Assembly: GCA_019634795.1 (NCBI GenBank)
Contig: JAHCAR010000003.1
Span: 62,001-126,000, forward strand
Source of the DNA: Dokdonella sp.
Lineage (GTDB): Bacteria > Pseudomonadota > Gammaproteobacteria > Xanthomonadales > Rhodanobacteraceae
Direction of reading: 5' to 3'
DNA length: 64,000 nucleotides
Shown one piece after another: positions 18,672-28,905 of the stretch. The position numbers and the translations under genes were made by a program. Numbering within the stretch: the stretch's first letter is position 1; the number at the start of each line of letters is the position of its first letter. The notes beneath the pieces were generated by a model. That model did no database searches. It saw nothing but the letters and a program-made list of their open reading frames with translations, and was not told the DNA's origin.

Positions 18672-20812
18672 GCCTGGCCGTGCTGCAGCAGTCGCGGACC
18701 CGCGTGCGTCGCCGGCGTGCCGCGATCGTGCTCGCCTCGAGCCTGCCCGTACTCGTGCCGGCGCTGCTCGTGCTGGCCTTGCACGCCCCGATTGCAATGA
18801 CGCTGGCCGGCCTGCTGCTGGCGGTCGCCGTCCTCGCCTGGCTGCTGCAGCGTGCGCTGCGGCCGATCGACATGCTGTGGGTCGCGCGCCGCTTCGAGAC
18901 CGCCGTGCCGCTGCTCGAGGACAGCACCGATCTGCTGTTGAGGCCCGCTGATGACGAATCGCCATTGCAGCGCCTGCAGCGCGAACGCATCCGCGCCCGA
19001 CTCGATAAGATCCCGCCGCCTGAACTTCGCCCGCATTGGCCATGGCGGCGCATCACCTTCGGCGTTCTGTGCGGGGTCGCGATCCTGTTGCTGCTGCCGT
19101 TCTGGCCGCAGGGCGGCAGACACGAACAGGCCGATGGCGGATTGCCGGTGGCCGACCTGCCAGCGCCGGCCACGGTGATCCGGATTGCAGCCGGCACGCT
19201 CGAGGTCGAGGCTCCAGCCTATACCGGCCTGGCCCGGCGCCGCGAAGCAGGGCTCGAAACCGAGGCCGTCGAGGGTTCGAAACTGCGCTGGACGATTCGC
19301 TTCGACCCGCAGCCGACCGCTGCCGCGCTCGTGTTCCTCGATGGCAGCCGGCTGCCGCTGGCGGAGCAGGGCGGGCAATGGACCGCCGAACGCATCCTCG
19401 CTGATTCGGTGCTCTACCGGATCGCGCCCGAGTCGACATTGCCACTGGCCGAAGACCGCCTGTACCGGCTCGATGCCACAATCGACCATGCGCCCGAAAT
19501 CCGCGTGATCGAGCCGGAGCGTACCCTCAGCCAGGTCGCTGACGGTCAGCACATCTGGACGCTCGATTTCGAAGTCGACGACGACTTCGGCCTCGGTGAC
19601 GCGCGCTTGAGCCTGACCCTGGCCCAGGGCAGCGGCGAGCAGGTCTCGGTCAGCGAGCGCAGCCTCACGCTGAAGGCGGAGCAGGGCGGTAGCGAACGCC
19701 ATCGACGCTACCGGCAGCGCATCGCGATCGACCGACTCGGCATGGCCGCGGGCGACGACCTGATCGTGCGCCTGGAGATCGCCGATAACCGCCAGCCCAA
19801 GCCCAACGTCGCGCGCAGCGCGGGCTATATCCTGCGCTGGCCGTCCGAACTCTCGGCGCCGAGCGAGGGCGTCGAGGGGATCGTGCAGAAGGTGCTGCCG
19901 GCTTACTTCCGCAGCCAGCGCCAGATCATCATCGATACCGAGGCCCTGATTGGCGAGCGCGCCTCGCTGGCCGCCGAGGCCTTCCTGTCGAGATCCGATT
20001 CGATCGGCGTCGACCAGAAGATCCTGCGCCTGCGTTACGGCCAGTTCCTCGGCGAGGAGTTCGAGTCGGGGCGGGCCGAGGCCCGGGTTGCAGAAAGCCA
20101 CGACGAGGAGCACAAGCCGGAACAGGCCGACGCGCTCGCCGGCGATCACAGCCACGAAGGCAGTGCCGAACCGGCAGCCGGCTTCGGTCGCGCCGACGAC
20201 ATCCTCGCCGAATACGGCCATACCCATGACCACGCCGAGGCGGCGACCCTGCTCGATCCGGAGACCAAGAAGATCCTCAAGTCCGCCCTGGCCGAGATGT
20301 GGCAGGCCGAACTGCACCTGCGCCAGGGCGCGCCGGCCAAGGCCTTGCCCTACGAAAATCGCGCGCTGGGGTTCATCAAGCAGGTCCAGCAATCGACCCG
20401 CATCTACCTGGCCCGGGTCGGGCTCGAGCTTCCGCCCGTCGACGAGAGCCGTCGCCTGTCCGGTGAACGCGCCGGTCTGCGCGATCCGCGCGGCGTCCTC
20501 GTCGCGACCAGTGTCGAGGAGCAGCCGCTGATCGACGCATATCAGGCACTGCAGGATGGCGGCTTGCCCGAGTTCGAGGTGCTCGAAGCCTGGCTGCGCG
20601 AACGCGGAAAGCGCCTCCCCGATGCGCTTGGCCTGATTGCCGCGGCCGACGCACTGAAGCGCGAACCGGCCTGCGCGACATGCCGTCGGCAATTGCAGGA
20701 TCGCCTGTGGGCGGCCTTGCCGACACCGGCGGCGGGCACCCGGCAGCGCGCCGAACCCGATCCGGCCGGGCGCCAGTATCTCGACATCCTCGCCGGCGAG
20801 GCGCAGCCATGA
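18668..20812 (+). CDS. Large membrane protein, DUF4175-like
   Basis: A 714-residue protein. Two N-terminal membrane helices (about 20-70) precede a charged segment with 'VARRFETAVPLLEDSTDLLL', then a third helix around residue 125. The long remainder is hydrophilic and beta-rich ('IRVIEPERTLSQVADGQ'), then helical with His/Glu-rich stretches. The layout resembles DUF4175-type proteins found beside MoxR-DUF58-BatA operons; this is a structural impression. GTG start and 4-bp overlaps at both ends show translational coupling. Confidence 0.78.
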   Translation: MSLAVLQQSRTRVRRRRAAIVLASSLPVLVPALLVLALHAPIAMTLAGLLLAVAVLAWLLQRALRPIDMLWVARRFETAVPLLEDSTDLLLRPADDESPLQRLQRERIRARLDKIPPPELRPHWPWRRITFGVLCGVAILLLLPFWPQGGRHEQADGGLPVADLPAPATVIRIAAGTLEVEAPAYTGLARRREAGLETEAVEGSKLRWTIRFDPQPTAAALVFLDGSRLPLAEQGGQWTAERILADSVLYRIAPESTLPLAEDRLYRLDATIDHAPEIRVIEPERTLSQVADGQHIWTLDFEVDDDFGLGDARLSLTLAQGSGEQVSVSERSLTLKAEQGGSERHRRYRQRIAIDRLGMAAGDDLIVRLEIADNRQPKPNVARSAGYILRWPSELSAPSEGVEGIVQKVLPAYFRSQRQIIIDTEALIGERASLAAEAFLSRSDSIGVDQKILRLRYGQFLGEEFESGRAEARVAESHDEEHKPEQADALAGDHSHEGSAEPAAGFGRADDILAEYGHTHDHAEAATLLDPETKKILKSALAEMWQAELHLRQGAPAKALPYENRALGFIKQVQQSTRIYLARVGLELPPVDESRRLSGERAGLRDPRGVLVATSVEEQPLIDAYQALQDGGLPEFEVLEAWLRERGKRLPDALGLIAAADALKREPACATCRRQLQDRLWAALPTPAAGTRQRAEPDPAGRQYLDILAGEAQP

Positions 20813-22524
20813 ACGCCATGCAGATCACTGCGGTGATTCTCCTCGTCGCCGTCGTGGCCGGGCTCTGGCGAACCCTGCGCCGCGGCGGACGCTGGCCCGC
20901 GTGGCGCTGTATCGGCCAGGTGCTCGTGGCCGCGGCGTTGTGGCTGCTGCTGTATCCGCCGTCGATTCCGCAAGCGCGCGTTAGCGCGATCGTGCTGAGC
21001 CCGGGCGTCGACAGCGCGACGATTGCCGCGCGCGCCCCGGGTCTGCTCACGCTGGCCCTGCCGGATGTCGCGGTCGGCGATGATCAGACCTTCGAGCGCG
21101 TTCCCGATCTCGCCACCGGCCTTCGACGCCATCCCGAGATCGGCGAGCTGCGCATTCTTGGCGACGGTCTCGACGCGCGTGATCGCGAGCTGCCAGATGG
21201 CATTGGTATTGCGTTCGAGCCCGGTCAGCCGCCGCTCGGTGTAGTTGCCCTCGAAGCGCCGGGCGCCGTCGAGGCCGGTAGCCGTTGGGCGGTCCGCGGC
21301 AGGCTTGCCGGTGTGGACAAGGCCACCCTCGAACTGCGCGACCATGACGATGCCGTGCTGGCCACCGTCACGGCGGGGGAAGATGGGCAATTCGAACTGC
21401 CGATGACGGCCCGCTTTCCGGGCGTGCAGGACTTCCGTCTGCGCGTGCTCGACGCCGACGCGAGCGTGCTCGAAGAACTGCCGGTTGCCGTGGTCGTCCG
21501 CCCCGGCGATGCGCTGCGCAGCCTGTTCGTCGCCGGCGCCGCCGATGCCGAACTGAAGTACCTGCGGCGCTGGGCGCTCGACTCGGGCCAGCGTTCGGCC
21601 AGCCGCATTGCCCTGAGCCGTGGCATCGAGCAGCGCCAGCAGGCGCCCGAACTCGATGCCGCGACCCTCGCCGCTGCCGACCTGCTGGTCATCGACGAAC
21701 GCGCCTGGGCCGGATTGTCGACGCGCGAAAAATCGGCGCTCATGACCGCCCTCGACAAGGGCCTCGGCCTGCTCCTGCGCGTGACCGGCCCGCTGCCGGC
21801 GTCGGTTACCGAGGACTGGGCCGACCTCGGTCTGGCACTCGAGCCCGGCGACCGCGATCGCAGCGTCGAACTTGCCGGGCAGACGAATGAACGCGCGGCG
21901 GCTTCGGGCCTGACGCGCTGGCCGGCGAGCGTCGATGCGGCGAAATCGGTCGCCCTGGCCCGCGCCGCCGACGGCTCGGATCTGGGCCGCTGGACGACGC
22001 ATGGCCAGGGCAGGGTCGGTGTCTGGTTACTGCTCGACAGTTATCGCTTGCTGCTCGGCGGCGACAGCGCACGCTACGGCACGCTGTGGAGCGAAGTGTT
22101 CGCGACACTGGCCCGCGCAGGAGGTCGCACCGCTCCCAGTCTGCCCGAGAGGGCGCGCGTTGACAGGCGCAGCATCGTCTGCGGGATTTCTTCGTCGGCG
22201 CACATCGTCGACGCCGCGGGTGCCGAGGTGTCCCTGCTGCCCGAATCCGGTGAGCGCCAGTGCGCCGCGTGGTGGCCAGGGGCGGCAGGCTGGCACACGC
22301 TGATCGATGGCGATGCACGCTGGCCGATCTTCGTTCTCGCAACGGATCAGGGCAGGGCCCTGTTGCGCAGCGAAATCCGCGAGCAGACCGCCGCTCTCGT
22401 GCGCAGTGCCGCAGCGCTGCCGAAGGTCGACGCGGTCCTGCCGCGCTGGCCGCTGTTCCTGCTCTGGCTGCTGCTCGCCAGCGGCCTGTGGTGGCTGGAG
22501 CGCAAGGCAGCGCCGCTGCGCTGA
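20809..22524 (+). CDS. Membrane-anchored protein closing the MoxR operon
   Basis: A 571-residue protein with two N-terminal helices (about 5-22 and 35-50) and one at the C-terminus ('LFLLWLLLASGLWWLE'). The periplasmic body has two immunoglobulin-like stretches followed by a glutamine-amidotransferase-like core ('ADLLVIDERAW', 'LDKGLGLLLRVTGP'), comparable to BatA/DUF4159-linked proteins. The ATG at 20809 overlaps the previous stop by 4 bp; a longer upstream extension is rejected for that reason. Converges with a DMT transporter gene 16 bp downstream. Confidence 0.8.
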   Translation: MNAMQITAVILLVAVVAGLWRTLRRGGRWPAWRCIGQVLVAAALWLLLYPPSIPQARVSAIVLSPGVDSATIAARAPGLLTLALPDVAVGDDQTFERVPDLATGLRRHPEIGELRILGDGLDARDRELPDGIGIAFEPGQPPLGVVALEAPGAVEAGSRWAVRGRLAGVDKATLELRDHDDAVLATVTAGEDGQFELPMTARFPGVQDFRLRVLDADASVLEELPVAVVVRPGDALRSLFVAGAADAELKYLRRWALDSGQRSASRIALSRGIEQRQQAPELDAATLAAADLLVIDERAWAGLSTREKSALMTALDKGLGLLLRVTGPLPASVTEDWADLGLALEPGDRDRSVELAGQTNERAAASGLTRWPASVDAAKSVALARAADGSDLGRWTTHGQGRVGVWLLLDSYRLLLGGDSARYGTLWSEVFATLARAGGRTAPSLPERARVDRRSIVCGISSSAHIVDAAGAEVSLLPESGERQCAAWWPGAAGWHTLIDGDARWPIFVLATDQGRALLRSEIREQTAALVRSAAALPKVDAVLPRWPLFLLWLLLASGLWWLERKAAPLR

Positions 22525-22540
22525 GCGTGCCGCTTGCGGC

Positions 22541-23536
22541 TCAGACCTGCGGTTCGCCCTTGGCCACCACCGGTTCGGCCAGCTGCTGGCGGGCGACCTG
22601 GGCTTCGCGCCGGGCGATGTAGAGGCTGGCGGAAATCACGATTGCGGCGCCGAACAGGGTGTAGCCGTCGATCAGCTCGCCGAACAGCGCCCAGGCGAGG
22701 AAGCCGACGACGATGAATTGCAGGTAGCTGAGCGGCGCCAGCGCCGAAGCCTCGGCCATCTTCAGCGCGCGCGTCCAGCAGTAGTGGCCGCCGGTGCCGA
22801 GCGCGCCCGACAGGACCAGCCACGGCCAGACTTCGAGGGTCGGCCATTTCCAGACCGCGAGCGCCGGCGGCAGGCTCAGCGGCACCCAGAGCAAGGTGGT
22901 CAGCAGCACGATGCGATCCGGCGGGTCGGTGCGCGAGAGGTACTTGATGCTGATCGTGACCATGCCGCTGATGGCTGCGGCGAGCAGCGCCACCAGGGTC
23001 GCCGAGCTGAAATCCGTGGCGGTCGGACGAACGATCACGAGCACGCCGATGAAGCCGGCGATCACCGCGCTCCAGCGCCGCATGCGCACGACTTCGCCGA
23101 GCACGAGCACGGCGCCGATCGTGATGAACAGCGGCGTCGAATAGGACAGGGCGACCGCCTGCGCCAGCGGCAGGTGGACCAGCGCCCAGAACCCGCACAT
23201 CATCGAGACGATGCCGACCCCGCAGCGAACCAGATAGAAGCCGAGCCGGCGCGTGCGCAGGATCTCGAGTCCGTGGACGCGGAGCAGGGGCAGGGCGAAC
23301 AGGGCACCGAAAAAGCAGCGAAAAAAACCGATCTCGAACGGGTGCTGTTGCCTCGAGGCGTAGCGGATCGCGATCGCCATGACGCCGAACAGGGTTGCGC
23401 TGGCTGCCATCAGCAATGCGGCGCGCGTTGGAAGCGCGGACGGCACGCTGGGAGCGGTATTCACGGCAGGCGTCGGACTCGGATTTCGCGGGCCTGCATG
23501 ATACACCGTGGCCCTGTATTTGCCGGGCGCGCTCAT
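22541..23536 (-). CDS. EamA/DMT-family transporter
   Basis: A 331-residue drug/metabolite transporter with ten predicted membrane helices in two EamA repeats. The first starts at 'LLMAASATLFGVMAIAIRYAS' and the second near 'VALLAAAISGMVTISIKYLS'. A 35-residue Pro/Ala-rich tail precedes the first helix, so the true start may be further in. The substrate is unknown; S-adenosylmethionine-type carriers have similar sequence. Converges with the MoxR operon. Confidence 0.88.
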   Translation of the reverse strand: MSAPGKYRATVYHAGPRNPSPTPAVNTAPSVPSALPTRAALLMAASATLFGVMAIAIRYASRQQHPFEIGFFRCFFGALFALPLLRVHGLEILRTRRLGFYLVRCGVGIVSMMCGFWALVHLPLAQAVALSYSTPLFITIGAVLVLGEVVRMRRWSAVIAGFIGVLVIVRPTATDFSSATLVALLAAAISGMVTISIKYLSRTDPPDRIVLLTTLLWVPLSLPPALAVWKWPTLEVWPWLVLSGALGTGGHYCWTRALKMAEASALAPLSYLQFIVVGFLAWALFGELIDGYTLFGAAIVISASLYIARREAQVARQQLAEPVVAKGEPQV

Positions 23537-23575
23537 CTACCCTGATGGGCGATATTCAGGCAGCAGAAACCCAAG

Positions 23576-24355
23576 ATGGCTTCCGATCTGGAATTCGTAG
23601 TCGCCATTCCCGCCCGGTTCGGTTCGCAACGCCTGCCCGGCAAGCCGCTGCTGCCGATCGCCGGGGTGCCGATGATCGTCCACGTGACGCGACGGGCCCT
23701 GCTTGCCGGCGCCCGCGAAGTCGTCGTCGCCACCGACGACGCGCGCATCGCCAGGGCACTCGCCGACAGTGCGGTCGAGGTCTGCATGACCCGCGACGAC
23801 CACGCCTCGGGTGCCGACCGACTCGCCGAGCTGGCGAGCATCCGCAACTGGAGCGACCAGACCATCGTCGTCAACCTGCAGGGCGACGAACCGTTGGCGC
23901 CGGCCAGCGGCATCCGCACGGTGGCGGCGACCCTCGCCCTCAGCGGCAGCCCGATGGCAACCCTGGCGACGCCGCTGCAGACGGCCGCCGAGCTGTTCGA
24001 TCCGAATTGCGTGAAGGTGGTCTGCCGAGCCGATGGCAATGCCCTCTACTTCAGTCGCGCGCCGCTGCCGTGGGCACGCGATGCGTTCGCGCGCGACCGC
24101 GCCGTGCTGCCGGTGAACACGCCGTTCCTGCGCCACATCGGCCTGTACGCCTATCGGGCCGGCTTCCTGCGGCTATTTTCGAGCCTGCGCCATACCCCGC
24201 TCGAGCAGGTCGAGGCGCTCGAGCAGCTGCGCGCGCTCGAGCACGGCCATGACATCGCCGTGGCCCTGGCGCCGGAACCGTTTCCGGCCGGCGTCGATAC
24301 CGCCGAGGACCTGGCCCGGGTCGAGCGCATCCTCGCGGGTCGCCGTCCGGCATGA
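23576..24355 (+). CDS. kdsB: 3-deoxy-manno-octulosonate cytidylyltransferase
   Basis: A 259-residue CMP-KDO synthetase. It activates KDO with CTP for lipopolysaccharide inner-core synthesis in the cytosol. Diagnostic blocks are '[17 protein letters not shown]' near the N-terminus, '[14 protein letters not shown]' and '[11 protein letters not shown]'. Length is near the usual 250. It overlaps the following phosphatase gene by 4 bp (ATGA). Confidence 0.95.
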   Translation: MASDLEFVVAIPARFGSQRLPGKPLLPIAGVPMIVHVTRRALLAGAREVVVATDDARIARALADSAVEVCMTRDDHASGADRLAELASIRNWSDQTIVVNLQGDEPLAPASGIRTVAATLALSGSPMATLATPLQTAAELFDPNCVKVVCRADGNALYFSRAPLPWARDAFARDRAVLPVNTPFLRHIGLYAYRAGFLRLFSSLRHTPLEQVEALEQLRALEHGHDIAVALAPEPFPAGVDTAEDLARVERILAGRRPA

Positions 24356-24810
24356 GGATCCTGTTCGTCTGCATGGGCAACATCTGCCGTTCGCCGACCG
24401 TGGAAAGCGTGGCCCGCGTCGAGTTCGCCAGGGCCGGCCTCGACATCGAAGTGGCCTCGGCCGGTACCGAGAATTACCACGTCGGCGGCAGCGCCGACGC
24501 GCGCGCGATTGCCATGGCCGAAGCGCATGGCTATCCGCTCATCGCGCATCGCGCACGCCAGCTCGAAGCGGCGGACTTCGGCCGCTTCGATCACCTGCTG
24601 GCCATGGACCGGGTCAACCTTGAAGCGATGCTGCGCCGGGCGCCGGCCGCGGGCCGGGAACGCGCCGCGCTGTTCCTGCCGTTCGTCGGGATTTCCGATC
24701 CTGTCGAACTGCCCGATCCGTATTACGGCCAGACGCGTGACTTCCAACGCGCCCTCGATCTGGCCCGCGATGGCATCATGGCACTCACGAGACGCCTCGG
24801 TCGGTCATAA
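24352..24810 (+). CDS. Low-molecular-weight protein tyrosine phosphatase
   Basis: A 152-residue LMW-PTP. The P-loop is Cys7-MGNIC-Arg13-Ser, and the general acid is Asp122 in 'LPDPYYG'. In gammaproteobacteria such enzymes often control tyrosine kinases of exopolysaccharide export, but no such kinase is nearby. The 4-bp overlap with kdsB suggests translational coupling and perhaps an envelope-related role. Confidence 0.93.
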   Translation: MRILFVCMGNICRSPTVESVARVEFARAGLDIEVASAGTENYHVGGSADARAIAMAEAHGYPLIAHRARQLEAADFGRFDHLLAMDRVNLEAMLRRAPAAGRERAALFLPFVGISDPVELPDPYYGQTRDFQRALDLARDGIMALTRRLGRS

Positions 24811-24876
24811 TCGGGGCGGCAGGCGATGCCAGGTGCGTTCGGCATGGCCGATACAGGATTGCATCGAGGGGTGAGG

Positions 24877-26301
24877 ATGGATTCGCGTACGCCAGCGCCC
24901 GAATTTCCGGCAGGTCTGGACTGGGTCAACGCCAGCGAGGCGCCGATGTTGTCGGCCCTGCGCGGCCGTGCCGTCCTGCTCTGGTTCTGGAGCTACGACA
25001 ACGTCCATTGCTGGAACCTGCTGCCCGACCTGACCTATCTCGAAAACCGCTATCACGACGGCCTCACCGTGATCGGCATCCACACGCCGAAATATCCGCA
25101 TCAGCGCGATTCGGGCGCGGTCCTCAAGGCGGTCAACCGCCTGCATATCCGCCACCCGGTGGCCAATGACCCCGATCATCTGCTCTGGCGCCAGTACGGC
25201 GTCGATGCCTGGCCGAGCGCGGTCCTGATCGATGCCGAGGGCTTGATTTCGGCGATCATCCCGGGCGAAGGACGCCGTCAGGATCTCGACGAACGCATCG
25301 CCGCGGTGCTCGACGAAGCTGCCGAGCGCGATCTGCGCGAATACGAGGCTGCGGTTCCGGCCTCGCGACCCGAGCCGCGGCTGCCGCTGCTGTTCCCGGG
25401 CAAGCTGCTGGCCACCGACAAGCTGCTCTACGTCGCCGACAGCGGCCACCACCGCGTGCTCGAGTGCAATCACGACGGTCGCATCCTGCGCCAGTTCGGA
25501 TCGGCCGACGCGGGCTACTGGGACGGGCGCAACGAGGAATGCGGGCTGAACGATCCGCAGGGGCTCGCCATCCGCGACGATTTCCTCTACGTCGCCGATC
25601 GCGGCAACCACTGCGTACGCCGGATACGACTCTATGGCGGCGATGTCGAGACCGTGCTCGGCAACGGCGAACACGCGCGCCTGCGTCCGCATGACGCGAT
25701 CGCCACGGAAACGCCGATCGGCAATCCGACCGACCTGACCATCGTCGCCGACAAGCTGTATGCGCTCTCGGCCAGCCAGAACCAGGTCTGGGAACTCAAC
25801 CTGAATACCGGCAAGGTCAATGTCCTGGCCGGTACCGGCAAACTCGGCGTGCAGGACGGGCTTTCGCTGGAGGCCAGCTTCGCCCAGCCGAGCGGCGTCG
25901 CCCCGAGCGGCCTGCAGTTGCTGGTCGCCGATGCGGCGGCCTCGGCCATACGCCTGGTCCGCCTCAGTGACGGCCGCGTCACCACCCTCGTCGGCCACGG
26001 ACTCTACGAATACGGCGATGCCGCCGGCGCCCGCGATACGGCCCGCCTGCAGAACCCGCTCGACGTCGCCATGGATCCGCGCGGCATCGTCTTCATTGCC
26101 GATACCTACAACGGCAAGATCAAGGCCCTGAGCCTGAAAAGCGGTGCGGTGCGCTCGCTCAACGTCAACTACCGCCTGGTCGAACCGGGCGGCCTGTCGA
26201 TTGCCGCCGGCGCCCTCTGGGTCGCCAACACCAACGTCCACGAGATCGTCCGCATCGACCTCGCCAGCGGCGTCGGCAAGCGCGTGCCGATCGGCGAGTA
26301 G
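24877..26301 (+). CDS. Thioredoxin-like/NHL-repeat protein
   Basis: A 474-residue fusion similar in plan to NHLRC2. Residues about 5-145 form a thioredoxin-like fold ('AVLLWFWSYDNVHCWN', 'QYGVDAWPSAVLID'); residues about 175-470 form an NHL beta-propeller ('YVADSGHHRVLECNHDGRI', 'YVADRGNHCVRRI'). The active-site CxxC is reduced to one cysteine (Cys45; the first position is Asn42), so disulfide exchange of the usual type is doubtful. The ATG at 24877 follows GAGGGG by 6 nt, which favours it over two earlier ATGs. No signal peptide, so likely cytosolic. Confidence 0.85.
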   Translation: MDSRTPAPEFPAGLDWVNASEAPMLSALRGRAVLLWFWSYDNVHCWNLLPDLTYLENRYHDGLTVIGIHTPKYPHQRDSGAVLKAVNRLHIRHPVANDPDHLLWRQYGVDAWPSAVLIDAEGLISAIIPGEGRRQDLDERIAAVLDEAAERDLREYEAAVPASRPEPRLPLLFPGKLLATDKLLYVADSGHHRVLECNHDGRILRQFGSADAGYWDGRNEECGLNDPQGLAIRDDFLYVADRGNHCVRRIRLYGGDVETVLGNGEHARLRPHDAIATETPIGNPTDLTIVADKLYALSASQNQVWELNLNTGKVNVLAGTGKLGVQDGLSLEASFAQPSGVAPSGLQLLVADAAASAIRLVRLSDGRVTTLVGHGLYEYGDAAGARDTARLQNPLDVAMDPRGIVFIADTYNGKIKALSLKSGAVRSLNVNYRLVEPGGLSIAAGALWVANTNVHEIVRIDLASGVGKRVPIGE

Positions 26302-26331
26302 CGTCGCGCACTCCGAAAAGCGTGCGATGTG

Positions 26332-26930
26332 TGGCGCGGGCCTCGATCACCGCTGCCGCGTTGCCGCTTCGTTGTTGCTTCAGCCGCGATGCTCTTTTGC
26401 GGCAAACCGCAAGGCATCAGTTTCTCGGCAATTTGCCGAAGAGCATCGCGCCTGAAGGCGCTCCTACAACGAAGCGGCAACGCGAGATCCGCCAACGAAG
26501 CCCGCGCAGCAGGTCGCCCGCTCTTCGTAGGAGCGCGTTCACGCGCGATGCTTTTCGTCACGATGCGCAAGAGGAATCGCGGCTAAAGCCGCTTACGTAG
26601 AACGGCGAGCTGGCGGCGCGGGCTTCGATCACCGCTGCCGCGTTGCCGCTTTGTTGTTGGCGGTGAGCGTACGCGAACCCCAACGTCGTGTAGAAGCATC
26701 GCGCCTGAAGGCGCTCCTACGAAGAGCGCGATGGGTGGCGCGGGCTTCGATGACCGGTGCCGCGTTACCGCTTTGTTGTAGGTTGGAGGTGAGCGAATGC
26801 GAACCCCAACGTCGTGTAGAAGCATCGCGCCTGAAGGCGCTCCTACGAAGAGCGCGATGGGTGGCGCGGGCTTCGATGACCGGTGCCGCGTTCCCGCTTC
26901 GTTGTTGCTTCAGCCGCGATTTTCTTTGCG
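26332..26930. repeat. REP-rich block with 126-bp tandem units
   Basis: The 777-bp gap 26302-27078 has no gene. It holds REP units at 26443-26467, 26527-26550 (core altered to CGTTCACG), 26696-26720 and 26822-26846, plus decayed ones near 26575 and 26911. The last two full units are 126 bp apart inside a near-identical tandem duplication that also includes GCGAACCCCAACGTCGTG. Older copies of the unit begin near 26332 and 26610. Confidence 0.88.
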
Positions 26931-27078
26931 TGTCGGGACAGGGCATGGTGAAGAAAGGCGTCGAATCTGAACGTTCTTCCTGCGAGCAGCGCGATTCACG
27001 TGTCCCGGCGCGCGGCGGCTTCGCGAGGATTCACCGCCGTCTGTTTCCGAAATGCGCCATCCACGCGACAATCCCCCC

Positions 27079-28896
27079 ATGCAGCCCGATCCCCCGTTCG
27101 ACGGCAAGGCCTTCGTCGCCAATCTCAGCAGCGCGCCAGGCGTCTACCGCATGCTCGGCGAAGCCCGCGATCTACTCTATGTCGGCAAGGCCGGCAACCT
27201 GAAGAAGCGCGTCGGCAGCTATTTCCTCAAGCCGCGCATGGAACCGCGCATCGCGGCCATGGTCGCCCAGATCGCGCGCATCGAAACCACGGTCACGCGC
27301 ACCGAGGCCGAGGCCCTGCTGCTCGAAGCGCAGCTGATCAAGACCCTGCGTCCGCGCTACAACATCCTGCTTCGCGACGACAAGAGCTATCCCTACATCC
27401 ACCTGACTCCCGGCGACTACCCGCGCCTGGCCTTCCACCGCGGCGCGCGCAGCGGCGGCGGGCGCTACTTCGGCCCGTATCCGAGCGCGATCGCCGTGCG
27501 CGAGACCCTGAGCGTGCTGCAGAAGCTGTTCCGCATCCGCAACTGCGAGGACAGCTACTTCAAGAACCGTTCGCGGCCCTGTCTGCAGCACCAGATCGGA
27601 CGCTGCAGCGCCCCCTGCGTCGATTTCATCAGCGCCGAGGACTACCAGACAAGCGTGCGCCACGCCGCGATGTTCCTCGAAGGCAAGAGCAACGCCTTGC
27701 TCGACGAATTGATCGGCCAGATGGAGGCGGCCAGCGCCAGGCTCGACTTCGAACGCGCCGCCCTCATGCGCGACCGCGTGGCGGCCGTGAAGAAGATCCA
27801 GGCCCGCCACTACGTGCATGGCGCGGGCCGCGACATGGACGTGCTGGCCTGCGTGATCGACAACGGCATCGCCTGCGTCAGCGTGATGTTCTTCCGCAAC
27901 GGCAACAGCCTCGGCTCGCGCGACTTCTTCCCGCGCCTGGCCCTCGATGCCGACGAAGCGACCGTGCTCGGTTCCTTCCTCGGCCAGTACTACCTCGAAC
28001 GCCCGGTGCCCGAGGAGATCATCCTGAGCCACGCCCCGGAAGACATCGACATCCTCGGTGAGGCGCTGGCCGCGCATGCCGACCACAAGGTCGAGATCAA
28101 GACCTCGGTGCGCACCGATCGCGCGCGCTTCCTCGACATGGCCCGCACCAATGCCAGCGCCGCACTGAGCGCGCGCCTGGCCAGCCGGCAGACCCTGCTG
28201 GCCCGGTTCGAGGCCCTGCGCGACCTGCTCAGGCTCGAGGAAGTGCCGCAACGCATCGAGTGCTTCGACATCAGCCACACCATGGGCGAAGCGACGGTCG
28301 CCTCGTGCGTGGTGTTCGGTATCGAAGGCCCGGAGAAATCCCAGTACCGTCGCTTCAACATCGAGGGCATCACCGGCGGCGACGACTACGCGGCCATGCA
28401 CCAGGCCCTCGAGCGGCGCTACCGGCGCATCCAGGCCGGCGAAGGCCGCCTGCCGGATATCCTGCTCATCGACGGCGGACTCGGCCAGGTGCGCCAAGCC
28501 ATCGACGTGCTCGCAACCCTCGGCGTGGAAGGCGTACAGGTGGTCGGCGTGGCCAAGGGCGAGGCGCGCAAGGCCGGGCATGAGAGCCTGATCCTCGGCG
28601 ATTCGGGGCGCAGCCTGTGGCCGGGCCCCGAATCGCCGGCTTCGCACCTGATCCAGTCGATCCGCGATGAAGCCCATCGTTTCGCCATCACCGGCCATCG
28701 CGGTCGCCGCGAGAAGGCGCGCGAGGCCTCGAGTCTGGAGGAGGTGGCCGGGGTAGGGGCCAAGCGCAGGGCCGCGCTGTTGCGCCAGTTCGGCGGCCTG
28801 GCCGGGGTCACCCGGGCCGGAATCGAGGAACTCATGCAGGTAAACGGGATCAATCGTGAACTTGCCGAACGCATTTACGCCGCACTCCATGGATAA
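27079..28896 (+). CDS. uvrC: Excinuclease ABC subunit C
   Basis: A 605-residue UvrC. The GIY-YIG 3'-incision domain is at the N-terminus (GVY 21-23, YVG 34-36). A UVR motif for UvrB contact follows around residue 205 ('SARLDFERAALMRDRV'). The RNase H-like 5'-incision domain comes next ('IECFDISHTMGE', 'LLIDGGLGQV'), then C-terminal helix-hairpin-helix repeats ('VAGVGAKRRAALL'). The ATG at 27079 places GIY-YIG at the normal distance. pgsA starts 9 bp downstream, the same order as in Escherichia coli. Confidence 0.97.
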   Translation: MQPDPPFDGKAFVANLSSAPGVYRMLGEARDLLYVGKAGNLKKRVGSYFLKPRMEPRIAAMVAQIARIETTVTRTEAEALLLEAQLIKTLRPRYNILLRDDKSYPYIHLTPGDYPRLAFHRGARSGGGRYFGPYPSAIAVRETLSVLQKLFRIRNCEDSYFKNRSRPCLQHQIGRCSAPCVDFISAEDYQTSVRHAAMFLEGKSNALLDELIGQMEAASARLDFERAALMRDRVAAVKKIQARHYVHGAGRDMDVLACVIDNGIACVSVMFFRNGNSLGSRDFFPRLALDADEATVLGSFLGQYYLERPVPEEIILSHAPEDIDILGEALAAHADHKVEIKTSVRTDRARFLDMARTNASAALSARLASRQTLLARFEALRDLLRLEEVPQRIECFDISHTMGEATVASCVVFGIEGPEKSQYRRFNIEGITGGDDYAAMHQALERRYRRIQAGEGRLPDILLIDGGLGQVRQAIDVLATLGVEGVQVVGVAKGEARKAGHESLILGDSGRSLWPGPESPASHLIQSIRDEAHRFAITGHRGRREKAREASSLEEVAGVGAKRRAALLRQFGGLAGVTRAGIEELMQVNGINRELAERIYAALHG

Positions 28897-28905
28897 TGCC
28901 CGCCG

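Noticed and set aside
17273-20692. 1139-codon open frame on the minus strand
   Set aside because: Antisense to the DUF58, BatA-like and DUF4175-like genes, which have conserved motifs and 4-bp overlaps; long antisense frames are expected at this GC content.
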